From: Chitinophagaceae bacterium
GTDB taxonomy: Bacteria; Bacteroidota; Bacteroidia; Chitinophagales; Chitinophagaceae
DNA: 8,112 nucleotides
NCBI GenBank assembly: GCA_021323155.1
Contig: JAJTCI010000103.1
Location: 1-8,112, forward strand
Direction: 5' to 3'
Below, piece after piece: positions 1-4,915 of the stretch; the stretch's first letter is position 1, and each line of letters starts with the position of its first letter. A model generated the notes under the pieces. The model was not told the origin of the DNA and did no database searches. It worked only from the letters and a program-made list of their open reading frames with translations. The translations under genes were made by a program, and so were the position numbers.

Positions 1-28
1 AAGCCCCGCCGCCTGGCGGGGCTTTTTT
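1..28 (+). terminator. Rho-independent terminator of an upstream gene
   Basis: A perfect 10-bp stem (AAGCCCCGCC at 1-10 pairing with 15-24) closes a GCCT loop and runs straight into a T tract (23-28). This is a textbook intrinsic terminator reading on the plus strand, so it should end a gene lying left of the window. The window edge cuts off anything before base 1, so a matching A tract that would make it bidirectional cannot be excluded. Confidence 0.9.
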
Positions 29-270
29 GTTGCAGGTGATGGTTGCATCCGCCCAACTACGTCGTTCGGACAGGGATTAGATCCGCCGACCAAGTGGTTC
101 GGACAGCGTCAACTTTTGCCTACGACTTCCTGCCGGCCGCCTGCCGTCTGCTTCGCACTTCGTTCTGCCTTTCTGCGCAACGACAATGCGGCGAAGCTCT
201 CAATCCTTTGGCTACAAGCAAATTGCGGCCTTCCGGTCTTACCTGATGCCCAGTAAAACAATGCACGTTC

Positions 271-360
271 GTGTAAGAAGATGTAAGAAGATGTTAGTTC
301 ATGTAAGAAGATGTTAGTTCATGTAAGAAGATGTCAGTTCATGTAAGAAGATGTATGTTT
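271..360. repeat. 20-bp tandem repeat array (about 4 copies)
   Basis: Units start at 281, 301, 321 and 341, each opening with ATGTAAGAAG and continuing with a variant of ATGTTAGTTC. The first two are identical. The third has one change (TCAG), and the last diverges at its 3' end (ATGTATGTTT). An extra half unit GTGTAAGAAG sits at 271-280. There are no unique spacers, so this is not a CRISPR. Stop codons (TAA, TAG) recur within the units on the plus strand, which argues against a coding repeat. Confidence 0.9.
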
Positions 361-393
361 TTGGGGGTGTGGATAACTCGAGTAACATCGAGT

Positions 394-437
394 CAAGTAC
401 GAGGCAAGTACGGGGGAAGTACGGGGCTGGTATGGGA
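394..437. repeat. 11-bp tandem repeat, 3 copies plus a degenerate fourth
   Basis: AAGTACG recurs at 395-401, 406-412 and 417-423, exactly 11 bp apart, within units CAAGTACGAGG (394-404), CAAGTACGGGG (405-415) and GAAGTACGGGG (416-426). A weaker fourth unit follows at 427-437. The later copies carry G runs and lead into the G-rich block, so expansion of this unit may have seeded that block. Confidence 0.75.
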
Positions 438-504
438 GTAGGTGCTGGCACCATGCGGGGAGGGTGCGGGGAGCTATGGGGCAGCGTCGGGGGAGAGCCG
501 GGGG
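412..504 (+). other. G-rich block with G-quadruplex potential
   Basis: The plus strand has runs of three to five G at 412-416, 423-426, 434-436, 457-460, 462-464, 468-471, 478-481, 489-493 and 500-504. From 457 to 504 there are six consecutive runs separated by loops of 1, 3, 6, 7 and 6 nt, which satisfies the usual G3+ N1-7 definition several times over. It lies beyond the rpe stop on the opposite strand, so an rpe read-through transcript would be C-rich, and the G-rich form would exist in DNA or in a plus-strand RNA. Whether it folds is not shown. Confidence 0.6.
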
Positions 505-536
505 AGCCTTCTGGAAGCGGCCTGCTTACCGGCATC

Positions 537-582
537 ACCTGCAACCTGTAACCTGTAACCTGTAACCTGTAACCTGCAACCT
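537..582. repeat. 7-bp tandem repeat directly after the rpe stop
   Basis: On the plus strand, ACCTGTA occurs four times in a row (544-571), flanked by ACCTGCA at 537-543 and 572-578 and a partial unit at 579-582. Read in the rpe sense direction it is AGGTTAC/AGGTTGC, and it begins 1-2 nt after the TAA stop (584-586). The same GAGGTTGCAGGT string follows the hmgA stop codon near 6076. Confidence 0.93.
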
Positions 583-583
583 C

Positions 584-1231
584 TTACATCGCCTTCAACC
601 TGGCGATCATCGCCTTGGGGTCAGGCGCGCTGAAAACGGTGTTGCCGGCGACGAGTACGTCCGCTCCGGCGGCAAGGATCTCCGCGGCATTATCAGCCGT
701 AACGCCACCATCGATCTCGATGTGCACGTTCAGACCGCGATCGGTGATCATCTTCCTGAGTTGCCTTGTTTTTTCCAGTGTATGGGGGATGAATTTTTGT
801 CCGCCGAATCCCGGGTTCACACTCATCATACACACGAGGTCGATGTCGTGCAATATGTCGGTGAGGTCTCCTACCGGTGTATGCGGGTTGAGCGCTACGC
901 CGGCTTTCATACCCAGGCTTTTGATCTGTTGAATGTTCCGGTGCAGGTGAGGGCAGGCCTCGATGTGCACGGTGAGTATGTCGGCCCCGGCATTCTTAAA
1001 AGCTTCGGTGAGTTGCTCCGGCTTTAATATCATCAGGTGGACGTCGCACACTTTATTCGTGGCCTTGCGTATCTTTTCGATCACCGGTATCCCGAAGCTG
1101 ATATTGGGAACGAACTGTCCATCCATAACGTCCAGGTGATACCAGTCCGCTTCGCTTTCATTGATCATGCGGCATTCTGATTCCAGGTTCAGAAAATCGG
1201 CGGCAAGTAGGGAAGGGGCGATGATGGGCAT
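584..1231 (-). CDS. rpe: Ribulose-phosphate 3-epimerase
   Basis: Interconverts D-ribulose 5-phosphate and D-xylulose 5-phosphate in the non-oxidative pentose phosphate pathway; cytosolic TIM barrel. The 215-residue length is normal for the family, and motifs appear in order: APSLLAADF (5-13) with Ser7, HLDVMDGQFVPNISFG (32-47) with metal ligand His32 and catalytic/metal Asp34, DVHLMI (63-68) with His65, MMSVNPGFGGQ (135-145), and IEIDGGV (171-177) with catalytic/metal Asp174, followed by the phosphate-binding AGADVLVAGNTVF segment (188-200). Ligand roles follow known epimerase structures. The ATG at 1231 is supported because the N-terminal MPIIAPSLL is standard. It lies 145 bp downstream of the TPR lipoprotein gene on the same strand and has its own candidate promoter, with 7-bp repeats in the predicted 5' leader and another 7-bp array right after the stop. 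All key residues are present. Confidence 0.97.
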   Translation of the reverse strand: MPIIAPSLLAADFLNLESECRMINESEADWYHLDVMDGQFVPNISFGIPVIEKIRKATNKVCDVHLMILKPEQLTEAFKNAGADILTVHIEACPHLHRNIQQIKSLGMKAGVALNPHTPVGDLTDILHDIDLVCMMSVNPGFGGQKFIPHTLEKTRQLRKMITDRGLNVHIEIDGGVTADNAAEILAAGADVLVAGNTVFSAPDPKAMIARLKAM

Positions 1232-1236
1232 AAGCG

Positions 1237-1257
1237 TCGTTGTTCGTTGTTCGTTGG
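1237..1257. repeat. 7-bp tandem repeat in the rpe leader
   Basis: TCGTTGT at 1237-1243 and 1244-1250 is followed by TCGTTGG at 1251-1257 (plus-strand reading). The array ends 5 bp from the rpe start codon, and inside the predicted 5' untranslated region if the promoter at 1275-1304 is used. No clear Shine-Dalgarno is seen between it and the ATG. Confidence 0.85.
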
Positions 1258-1274
1258 CCGGAGTTCGACTGGAG

Positions 1275-1304
1275 CGAAGGTAGACAGCCCCGGAAAAAGA
1301 TCAA
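1275..1304 (-). promoter_or_regulatory. Candidate rpe promoter
   Basis: On the minus strand TACCTTCG (1282-1275) fits the Bacteroidota -7 element TAnnTTTG with one change, and TTG (1304-1302) lies 19 nt upstream of it, the expected spacing for the -33 element. Transcription would begin near 1271, giving a leader of about 40 nt. Confidence 0.5.
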
Positions 1305-1348
1305 TCCCAAACTATCCACCATCCGGGAGTATCCGTGTTAACTAATTT

Positions 1349-1370
1349 CGGTCAACGGACAACGGTCAAC
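1349..1370. repeat. 7-bp tandem repeat after the TPR gene stop
   Basis: CGGTCAA (1349-1355), CGGACAA (1356-1362) and CGGTCAA (1363-1369) lie head to tail, followed by the first bases of another unit. The array begins 6-7 nt beyond the stop codon of the TPR lipoprotein gene (1377-1379, minus strand). Its unit differs from the arrays around rpe. Confidence 0.85.
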
Positions 1371-1376
1371 GTTTTA

Positions 1377-2183
1377 TCAGCTTTTCTGGGCGCCAAGCCG
1401 GCCAAGGGCTTCGGTAGCCTGTTGCAGCGCCGGGTCAAGGGATAAAGCTTGCTGGTAGAGGTTGATGGCCTCCTGGGTCTTGCCCGTGAGCTCATAGCAG
1501 CGGGCCTGGTAATAGAAAGCGTCTGCGTAAGTGGGCTCCACGCTGGCGGCGGCCTGGAATATTTTCAGGGCGTCATCGTACTTCTTCCGGTCGAAGTGCA
1601 GCAAGCCTTTTTCAATATAGGCTTCCATTAATTTCCGGTCGTTGCCGATGCAACGGTCAAAGAGTTGTTCGGCCAGGGAGGCATTTCCTTTTCTTGCATG
1701 ATACACCCCGGCGATAAAATCGCATTCGGCCAGCGTTTGCCGGTCGGTATTATTGGTAGCTACGTTATTCACCAGGAGTAGCGCCGTATCATTCTTTCTT
1801 TCAGCGAAAAGGTTGGCGAGGTATAGTTGGGTACTGATCTCGGGGTAGATACTGATCGAGCGCGCATACGAGCGTATCGCCGCGGTAGTGTCACCACTTC
1901 GTTCAAGTAACAGCGCATTCCTGGCCCAGAGACTGTTGTTAGCGCTGTCTTTTTGCAGCAGGATATTCATGTTCGTGAGGGCCTCCCTGTACCTTCCAAG
2001 GCTGTCCAGCGCATCCACCAACGCGACGCGGTATTCAATGCTGTCAGGGTATTTGGCGGCACGGTCCGAAAGGTCCTTCACCAGTTGATCCGCCGCGGAA
2101 ACATCCCGCGCTCCATCCCCGTCCCTGTCTTTGCAGGCATGTATGGTGAGCGCGATTGCTAACAGCAGGACGAGGTACCTCAT
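1377..2183 (-). CDS. TPR-repeat lipoprotein
   Basis: A 268-residue exported protein that probably acts as a protein-interaction scaffold; the partner is unknown. The N-terminus MRYLVLLLAIALTIHAC is a lipoprotein signal, with Cys17 as the likely lipidated residue (lipobox IHAC), followed by a Lys/Asp/Gly-rich linker. From about residue 49 it is all tetratricopeptide-type helical hairpins. The clearest are 186-219 (EAYIEKGLLHFDRKKYDDAL) and 220-253 (DAFYYQARCYELTGKTQEAI), with degenerate units near 49-82, 83-116 and 152-185. The start at 2183 is fixed by the lipobox, since no downstream Met would keep it. A -7 box ends only 4 nt before this ATG, so the mRNA may be leaderless. It is divergent from the PD40 gene and co-directional with rpe. 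No catalytic motif is seen, so the cellular role is open. Confidence 0.85.
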   Translation of the reverse strand: MRYLVLLLAIALTIHACKDRDGDGARDVSAADQLVKDLSDRAAKYPDSIEYRVALVDALDSLGRYREALTNMNILLQKDSANNSLWARNALLLERSGDTTAAIRSYARSISIYPEISTQLYLANLFAERKNDTALLLVNNVATNNTDRQTLAECDFIAGVYHARKGNASLAEQLFDRCIGNDRKLMEAYIEKGLLHFDRKKYDDALKIFQAAASVEPTYADAFYYQARCYELTGKTQEAINLYQQALSLDPALQQATEALGRLGAQKS

Positions 2184-2187
2184 GACA

Positions 2188-2195
2188 CAAAAATA
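2188..2195 (-). promoter_or_regulatory. Candidate -7 element, TPR lipoprotein gene
   Basis: TATTTTTG on the minus strand (2195-2188) matches TAnnTTTG exactly. Only 4 nt (TGTC) separate it from the ATG at 2183, so transcription should start at or next to the start codon. No good -33 TTG is seen at the usual distance; TTAG near 2217 is the nearest candidate. Confidence 0.5.
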
Positions 2196-2251
2196 CGGCG
2201 GTGGCGGGCAGTTCTAACGCTTTTGTGACACTAATGGTAGGGGGCCGACCT

Positions 2252-2259
2252 TACTTTTA
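2252..2259 (+). promoter_or_regulatory. Candidate -7 element, PD40 gene
   Basis: TACTTTTA (2252-2259) matches TAnnTTTG except at the last base. It predicts transcription from about 2263, a 13-nt leader, and translation from the ATG at 2276 rather than the in-frame GTG at 2201. A TTTTG at 2221-2225 is 26 nt upstream, farther than the usual -33 spacing, so the upstream element is unclear. Confidence 0.42.
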
Positions 2260-2275
2260 CAAAAATTTATTCGCC

Positions 2276-3376
2276 ATGATCAAAGGGCTGGTTATAATGC
2301 TCACGTGTTGCTATGTAATAATAACTACGCTGGCGTCTTTCAAAAACGCGGCGGCGCCCCTGCTGGCGGATGATACCTTGATCTATCCCGATGAGCGGCA
2401 TTTCGCTAACGTGCGGCAACTCACCTTCGGTGGCGATAACGCGGAGGCGTATTGGAGTTATGACGGGAAATCCCTGGTCTTCCAGAAGACCGCACCCGCC
2501 ATCGGCCTGCATTGCGACCAGATATTCATGGGAAAGGTGCCTACACGGCCACAGGAAATATTCCTGACGAAAATGGTGAGTACGGGGAAGGGCAGGACGA
2601 CCTGTGCATACTTCCTGCCCGGCGGCAAGCGGTTCGTGTATGCCTCTACGCATTTGGGCGCGGATAGTTGCCCGCCAGTACCTGACAGGACCAAACTTGG
2701 TAACCGCTATATCTGGCCTTTGTACAATACCTACGATATTTTCCTGGCAGACACATCGGGCAAGATCGTAAAACGTCTGACGAACGCGCCCGGTTACGAC
2801 GCCGAAGCAACGCTTTCGCCTGACGGTAAGAAGATGATCTATTGCAGTGATAAAAGTGGCGACCTGGAGTTGTACGTGATGGACCTGAAATCTGGCAAAG
2901 AAAAACAAGTGACCAATACAATGGGATACGATGGCGGCGCCTGGTTCAGCCCCGATGGTAAGAAGATCGTATGGCGTGCCAGCCGGCCAAAGACAGATGC
3001 GGAAATAAAGGATTATAAAGACCTGCTGGCGCAGGGCTTCGTGGCGCCCACCAACATGGAAGTATTCGTGGCCGATGCTGACGGGGGCAACGTGAAACAA
3101 GTGACACACCTGGGGCAGGCCAACTGGGCACCGAATTTTACACCAGATGGTAAGCGCATCATTTTCTGCAGCAACCACGAATACAAAAGGGGCTTCCCTT
3201 TCAATATGTACCTGGTGGACCTTGATGGCAATGGACTGGAGAAGATCAGCCGTGATAAAGGCTTCGACGCATTCCCGATGTTTAGCCCGGATGGCAGGAA
3301 AATTGTATTCTCCAGTAACAGGAATAACGGGGGAACGCGGGATACGAATTTGTTTATAGCGGATTGGGTAGATTAG
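2276..3376 (+). CDS. Exported PD40/TolB-like beta-propeller protein
   Basis: A 366-residue secreted or periplasmic protein with a signal peptide (Lys at position 3, then hydrophobic LVIMLTCCYVIITTLASF at about 5-22, cleavage probably near the AAA at 25-27). It is not a lipoprotein of obvious type. Six PD40-type strand motifs suggest a six-bladed propeller: SYDGKSLVF (61-69), LPGGKRFVYAS (114-124), SPDGKKMIYCSD (181-192), SPDGKKIVWRAS (225-236), TPDGKRIIFCSN (289-300) and SPDGRKIVFSSN (337-348). The family (TolB C-terminal domain-like, WD40-like PD40) usually binds proteins or peptides; no peptidase domain is attached here. The frame is open back to a GTG at 2201, but the signal peptide and the promoter favour the ATG at 2276. 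The metzincin-like lipoprotein gene follows after 52 bp and may be cotranscribed. Function beyond binding is unknown. Confidence 0.88.
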   Translation: MIKGLVIMLTCCYVIITTLASFKNAAAPLLADDTLIYPDERHFANVRQLTFGGDNAEAYWSYDGKSLVFQKTAPAIGLHCDQIFMGKVPTRPQEIFLTKMVSTGKGRTTCAYFLPGGKRFVYASTHLGADSCPPVPDRTKLGNRYIWPLYNTYDIFLADTSGKIVKRLTNAPGYDAEATLSPDGKKMIYCSDKSGDLELYVMDLKSGKEKQVTNTMGYDGGAWFSPDGKKIVWRASRPKTDAEIKDYKDLLAQGFVAPTNMEVFVADADGGNVKQVTHLGQANWAPNFTPDGKRIIFCSNHEYKRGFPFNMYLVDLDGNGLEKISRDKGFDAFPMFSPDGRKIVFSSNRNNGGTRDTNLFIADWVD

Positions 3377-3380
3377 GAAT

Positions 3381-3415
3381 GAGAAATAAGAAATACAAAA
3401 CACAAAATAAGAAAG
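3381..3415. repeat. Degenerate 7-bp tandem repeat after the PD40 gene
   Basis: Five A-rich heptamers lie in register: GAGAAAT at 3381, AAGAAAT at 3388, ACAAAAC at 3395, ACAAAAT at 3402 and AAGAAAG at 3409. The array begins 4 nt after the PD40 stop codon and ends 13 nt before the next start. The copies are imperfect, but the period of 7 holds across 35 bp. Confidence 0.65.
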
Positions 3416-3428
3416 TGGGGGATATCCA

Positions 3429-4190
3429 ATGAAGCATTTGTTTTTTGCTTTGATGTTGGTGTTTGCGGTCTCCGGCTGCAAAAAGGTTACGGTAACTACT
3501 ATTAGCCTACCGGACCTCGCCGGTGGGAATGGAGAGAATGAAAAAGCGGTGGGCGCTTCCGCGCGAAGTTTACTTGCTGCTACCGATTATGCGCAGCTGG
3601 AGATCCAGGTTAGCTATATGCCGGGCATGCAACTGCAACCGCAATCGATCAATAACCTCGTTGCTTTCCTCAATACTTATCTTAACAAACCCGGCGGCAT
3701 CACCGTCACGGAAATCCCAACGCATGCTTCCGGGCAAACAGTGATGAACGTAAACGACATAGGCTTGCACGAAAGCCATTTTCGTACGGCCTTCACTACG
3801 GGAACAAAAATCGCGGTGCATGTGCTTGTTGCCGATGCAGCTTATGAGAATGCCAACGTGCTTGGATTGGCGTACCGCAATACTTCAGTGGCGCTGATGG
3901 GCAAGACCATCCAGCAAAATTCAGGTGGCCTGACACAGCCCAGCCGTGTAAAACTGGAGACGACCGTATTGCTCCATGAGTTCGCGCATTTGCTGGGGTT
4001 GGTCGACCTGGGATCGCCGATGCAGGCATCACATAAAGACGCGTCGCATGGCAACCATTGCAATAATTCCAATTGCCTGATGCATTATTCCGCCGAAAGC
4101 ACCGATATACTCGGTTTTCTTGTCGTGGGAAATATTCCATCGCTGGACGCGAACTGTGTGGCTGACCTGAAAGCCAACGGCGGTAAGTAG
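3429..4190 (+). CDS. Putative metzincin-like zinc metalloprotease lipoprotein
   Basis: A 253-residue lipoprotein: signal peptide MKHLFFALMLVFAVSGC with lipobox VSGC, Cys17 lipidated, so it should sit in a cell-envelope membrane. The catalytic core is HEFAHLLGLVD (183-193): His183 and His187 as zinc ligands, Glu184 as general base, Gly190 conserved, and Asp193 where classical metzincins have a third His. Downstream HCNNSNCLM (210-218) gives a C-x4-C pair (211, 216) and a Met-turn candidate, Met218. This C-x4-C-x-M string resembles archaemetzincins, whereas Asp in the third position recalls snapalysin; His202, His207 or His210 could also be the third ligand. Similar Bacteroidota proteins are annotated 'membrane metalloprotease'; I recall this, I did not search. 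A G-rich stretch (AGTGGGGG) lies about 7 nt before the ATG. The substrate is unknown. Confidence 0.72.
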   Translation: MKHLFFALMLVFAVSGCKKVTVTTISLPDLAGGNGENEKAVGASARSLLAATDYAQLEIQVSYMPGMQLQPQSINNLVAFLNTYLNKPGGITVTEIPTHASGQTVMNVNDIGLHESHFRTAFTTGTKIAVHVLVADAAYENANVLGLAYRNTSVALMGKTIQQNSGGLTQPSRVKLETTVLLHEFAHLLGLVDLGSPMQASHKDASHGNHCNNSNCLMHYSAESTDILGFLVVGNIPSLDANCVADLKANGGK

Positions 4191-4193
4191 GAT

Positions 4194-4214
4194 AGATGAG
4201 GGATGTTGGATGTT
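4194..4214. repeat. Degenerate 7-bp period repeat after the metalloprotease gene
   Basis: AGATGAG (4194), GGATGTT (4201) and GGATGTT (4208) fall in a 7-bp register beginning 3 nt after the stop codon. Only two units match exactly, so this is the weakest of the heptamer sites. The second and third units overlap the candidate -33 element of the next gene. Confidence 0.45.
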
Positions 4215-4238
4215 TGTTGATCAGTTCATTTATCTTTA
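4206..4238 (+). promoter_or_regulatory. Candidate promoter of the cytochrome b-like gene
   Basis: TATCTTTA (4231-4238) matches TAnnTTTG except at its last base, with TTG (4206-4208) 22 nt upstream. Predicted transcription start is near 4242, giving a leader of about 20 nt to the ATG at 4262. The -33 triplet lies inside the heptamer stretch. Confidence 0.42.
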
Positions 4239-4261
4239 CGGCACTAACCAAAACCAACAAC

Positions 4262-4729
4262 ATGTACGAAGGCTTATTGCACACTCATAACCTGCTCAGG
4301 TGGGTGATCCTGGTCTTTCTGCTTCTAAACATATTCAGGCATTTGATGGCGGGCAACCAGCCTTTCAACAAGACGGACAAAGGCCTCGGCTTGCCGTTGC
4401 TGATCGCGGCGCACCTCACTTTACTGATCGGGGTTTACCAGTGGATAGTAGGGCCCTGGGGACTTAAAATGATACAGGAAAAGGGCATGAGCGCGGTGAT
4501 GAAAGACGCGGTCAACCGTTTCTGGGCGATCGAACACCCACTCATGATGCTGATAGCCATTATCTTGATCACTGTCGGTCGTGCGCAGGCGCGGACCAAA
4601 CATACATCACGGATCCAACACCGGCGCAGCCTGATCTATTTTACACTGGCGCTGATCGCCGTTATGCTCGCGGTGCCCTGGCCCTGGAGAGAAGTGATCG
4701 GCCGGCCATGGTTGCCTGGCATGCAGTAA
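4262..4729 (+). CDS. Four-helix cytochrome b-like membrane protein
   Basis: A 155-residue integral membrane protein with four hydrophobic helices at about 11-30, 42-65, 87-106 and 113-130. Conserved-looking histidines lie in or near helices: HTHNLLRW (7-14), His27, AAHLTLLIGVYQW (49-61) with His51, EHPLMM (91-96) with His92, and His104/His110. Helix-borne His pairs are what b-type haem proteins use, and similar small Bacteroidota proteins are labelled cytochrome B or cytochrome b561-like, but haem binding is inference. The start at 4262 is preferred over an in-frame ATG at 4196, because the latter lies upstream of the predicted transcription start and adds a segment unlike the rest. A strong terminator follows 10 bp after the stop, so the gene is probably monocistronic or last in its unit. 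No partner oxidoreductase is nearby. Confidence 0.72.
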   Translation: MYEGLLHTHNLLRWVILVFLLLNIFRHLMAGNQPFNKTDKGLGLPLLIAAHLTLLIGVYQWIVGPWGLKMIQEKGMSAVMKDAVNRFWAIEHPLMMLIAIILITVGRAQARTKHTSRIQHRRSLIYFTLALIAVMLAVPWPWREVIGRPWLPGMQ

Positions 4730-4739
4730 TAAAATACAG

Positions 4740-4763
4740 AACCTCCCTACGGGAGGTTTTTTT
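4740..4763 (+). terminator. Rho-independent terminator after the cytochrome b-like gene
   Basis: AACCTCCC (4740-4747) pairs with GGGAGGTT (4751-4758) around a TAC loop, followed by a T tract through 4763. The last T is also the first base of the TAACTTTG box for the downstream unit, so stop and start signals are nested. Confidence 0.92.
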
Positions 4764-4770
4764 AACTTTG
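4763..4770 (+). promoter_or_regulatory. Candidate -7 element upstream of the small ORF and hmgA
   Basis: TAACTTTG matches TAnnTTTG exactly. It begins on the final T of the preceding terminator, so its -33 region would fall inside the terminator hairpin (about 4741-4744), where no TTG is seen. Transcription near 4774 would give hmgA a leader of roughly 140 nt, or make the small ORF at 4774 leaderless. No better -7 element is seen closer to hmgA. Confidence 0.5.
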
Positions 4771-4773
4771 GAA

Positions 4774-4866
4774 ATGACCTTACACCGGAATTTCACATAC
4801 TGGATCGATAAACGTCGGTGGAAATATGTGTTCCTGCTGACCATGTTGCAGTTGTCTGTTTGGTGA
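4774..4866 (+). CDS. Possible 30-residue membrane-like small ORF
   Basis: An ATG 3 nt after the TAACTTTG box opens a 30-codon frame ending in TGA. The peptide has a polar, basic first half (DKRRWK, residues 12-17) and a hydrophobic second half (YVFLLTMLQLSVW, 18-30), like a single membrane segment or an uncleaved signal peptide. The box-to-ATG geometry copies that of the TPR lipoprotein gene, which favours a leaderless mRNA. Against it: no family is recognised, and in another frame the DNA continues with AQEPATKF, as after a signal peptide, so this could be the frameshifted remnant of an exported protein's 5' end or simply hmgA leader. It lies 49 bp before hmgA. Confidence 0.3.
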   Translation: MTLHRNFTYWIDKRRWKYVFLLTMLQLSVW

Positions 4867-4885
4867 AAGCGCAAGAGCCGGCCAC

Positions 4886-4913
4886 CAAATTTCAAATTTC
4901 AAATTTCAAATTC
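4886..4913. repeat. 7-bp tandem repeat just before the hmgA start
   Basis: CAAATTT occurs three times in succession (4886-4906), followed by CAAATTC (4907-4913). The array ends 2 nt before the hmgA ATG, so it occupies the ribosome-landing region. There is no Shine-Dalgarno. A change in copy number would alter the leader by 7 nt without touching the reading frame. Confidence 0.92.
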
Positions 4914-4915
4914 CC

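Larger units (their letters stand above)
29..583. other. Gene-poor repeat-rich intergenic region
   Basis: About 555 bp between the left terminator and the rpe stop codon hold no convincing gene. The only open frames are a 67-codon one at 43-246 and short frames through the G-rich block; they have low-complexity translations, no promoter or ribosome site and no recognisable domain. The region contains a 10-bp direct repeat GTTCGGACAG (64-73 and 97-106), a CTGCC/TTCTGCC-rich stretch (about 128-180) that resembles decayed short tandem repeats, a 20-bp array, an 11-bp array, a G-run block and a 7-bp array. The 13-mer GTTGCAGGTGATG at 29-41 recurs inverted at 533-545. The separate arrays are listed below. 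Confidence 0.7.

Noticed and set aside
43..246. 67-codon open frame near the left edge
   Set aside because: Low-complexity CTGCC/TTCTGCC-like DNA, no promoter or ribosome site, and no familiar protein feature.
271..360. Possible CRISPR array
   Set aside because: The 20-bp units are directly adjacent with no unique spacers, and no cas gene is present.
2201..2275. GTG start at 2201 for the PD40 protein
   Set aside because: It would lie upstream of the predicted transcription start and place a 25-residue non-signal extension before a good signal peptide.
2267..3481. 404-codon open frame on the minus strand across the PD40 gene
   Set aside because: It is antisense to a protein with clear PD40 motifs and a signal peptide; its own translation has no domain and arises from codon bias of the real gene.
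4196..4261. ATG start at 4196 for the cytochrome b-like protein
   Set aside because: It overlaps heptamer-like repeats and the candidate promoter; the ATG at 4262 fits the family-like N-terminus and the short leader.
4774..4866. Phe/Tyr attenuator leader peptide controlling hmgA
   Set aside because: The 30-residue peptide has only two Phe and two Tyr, not in a run, and no alternative terminator hairpin lies between it and hmgA.
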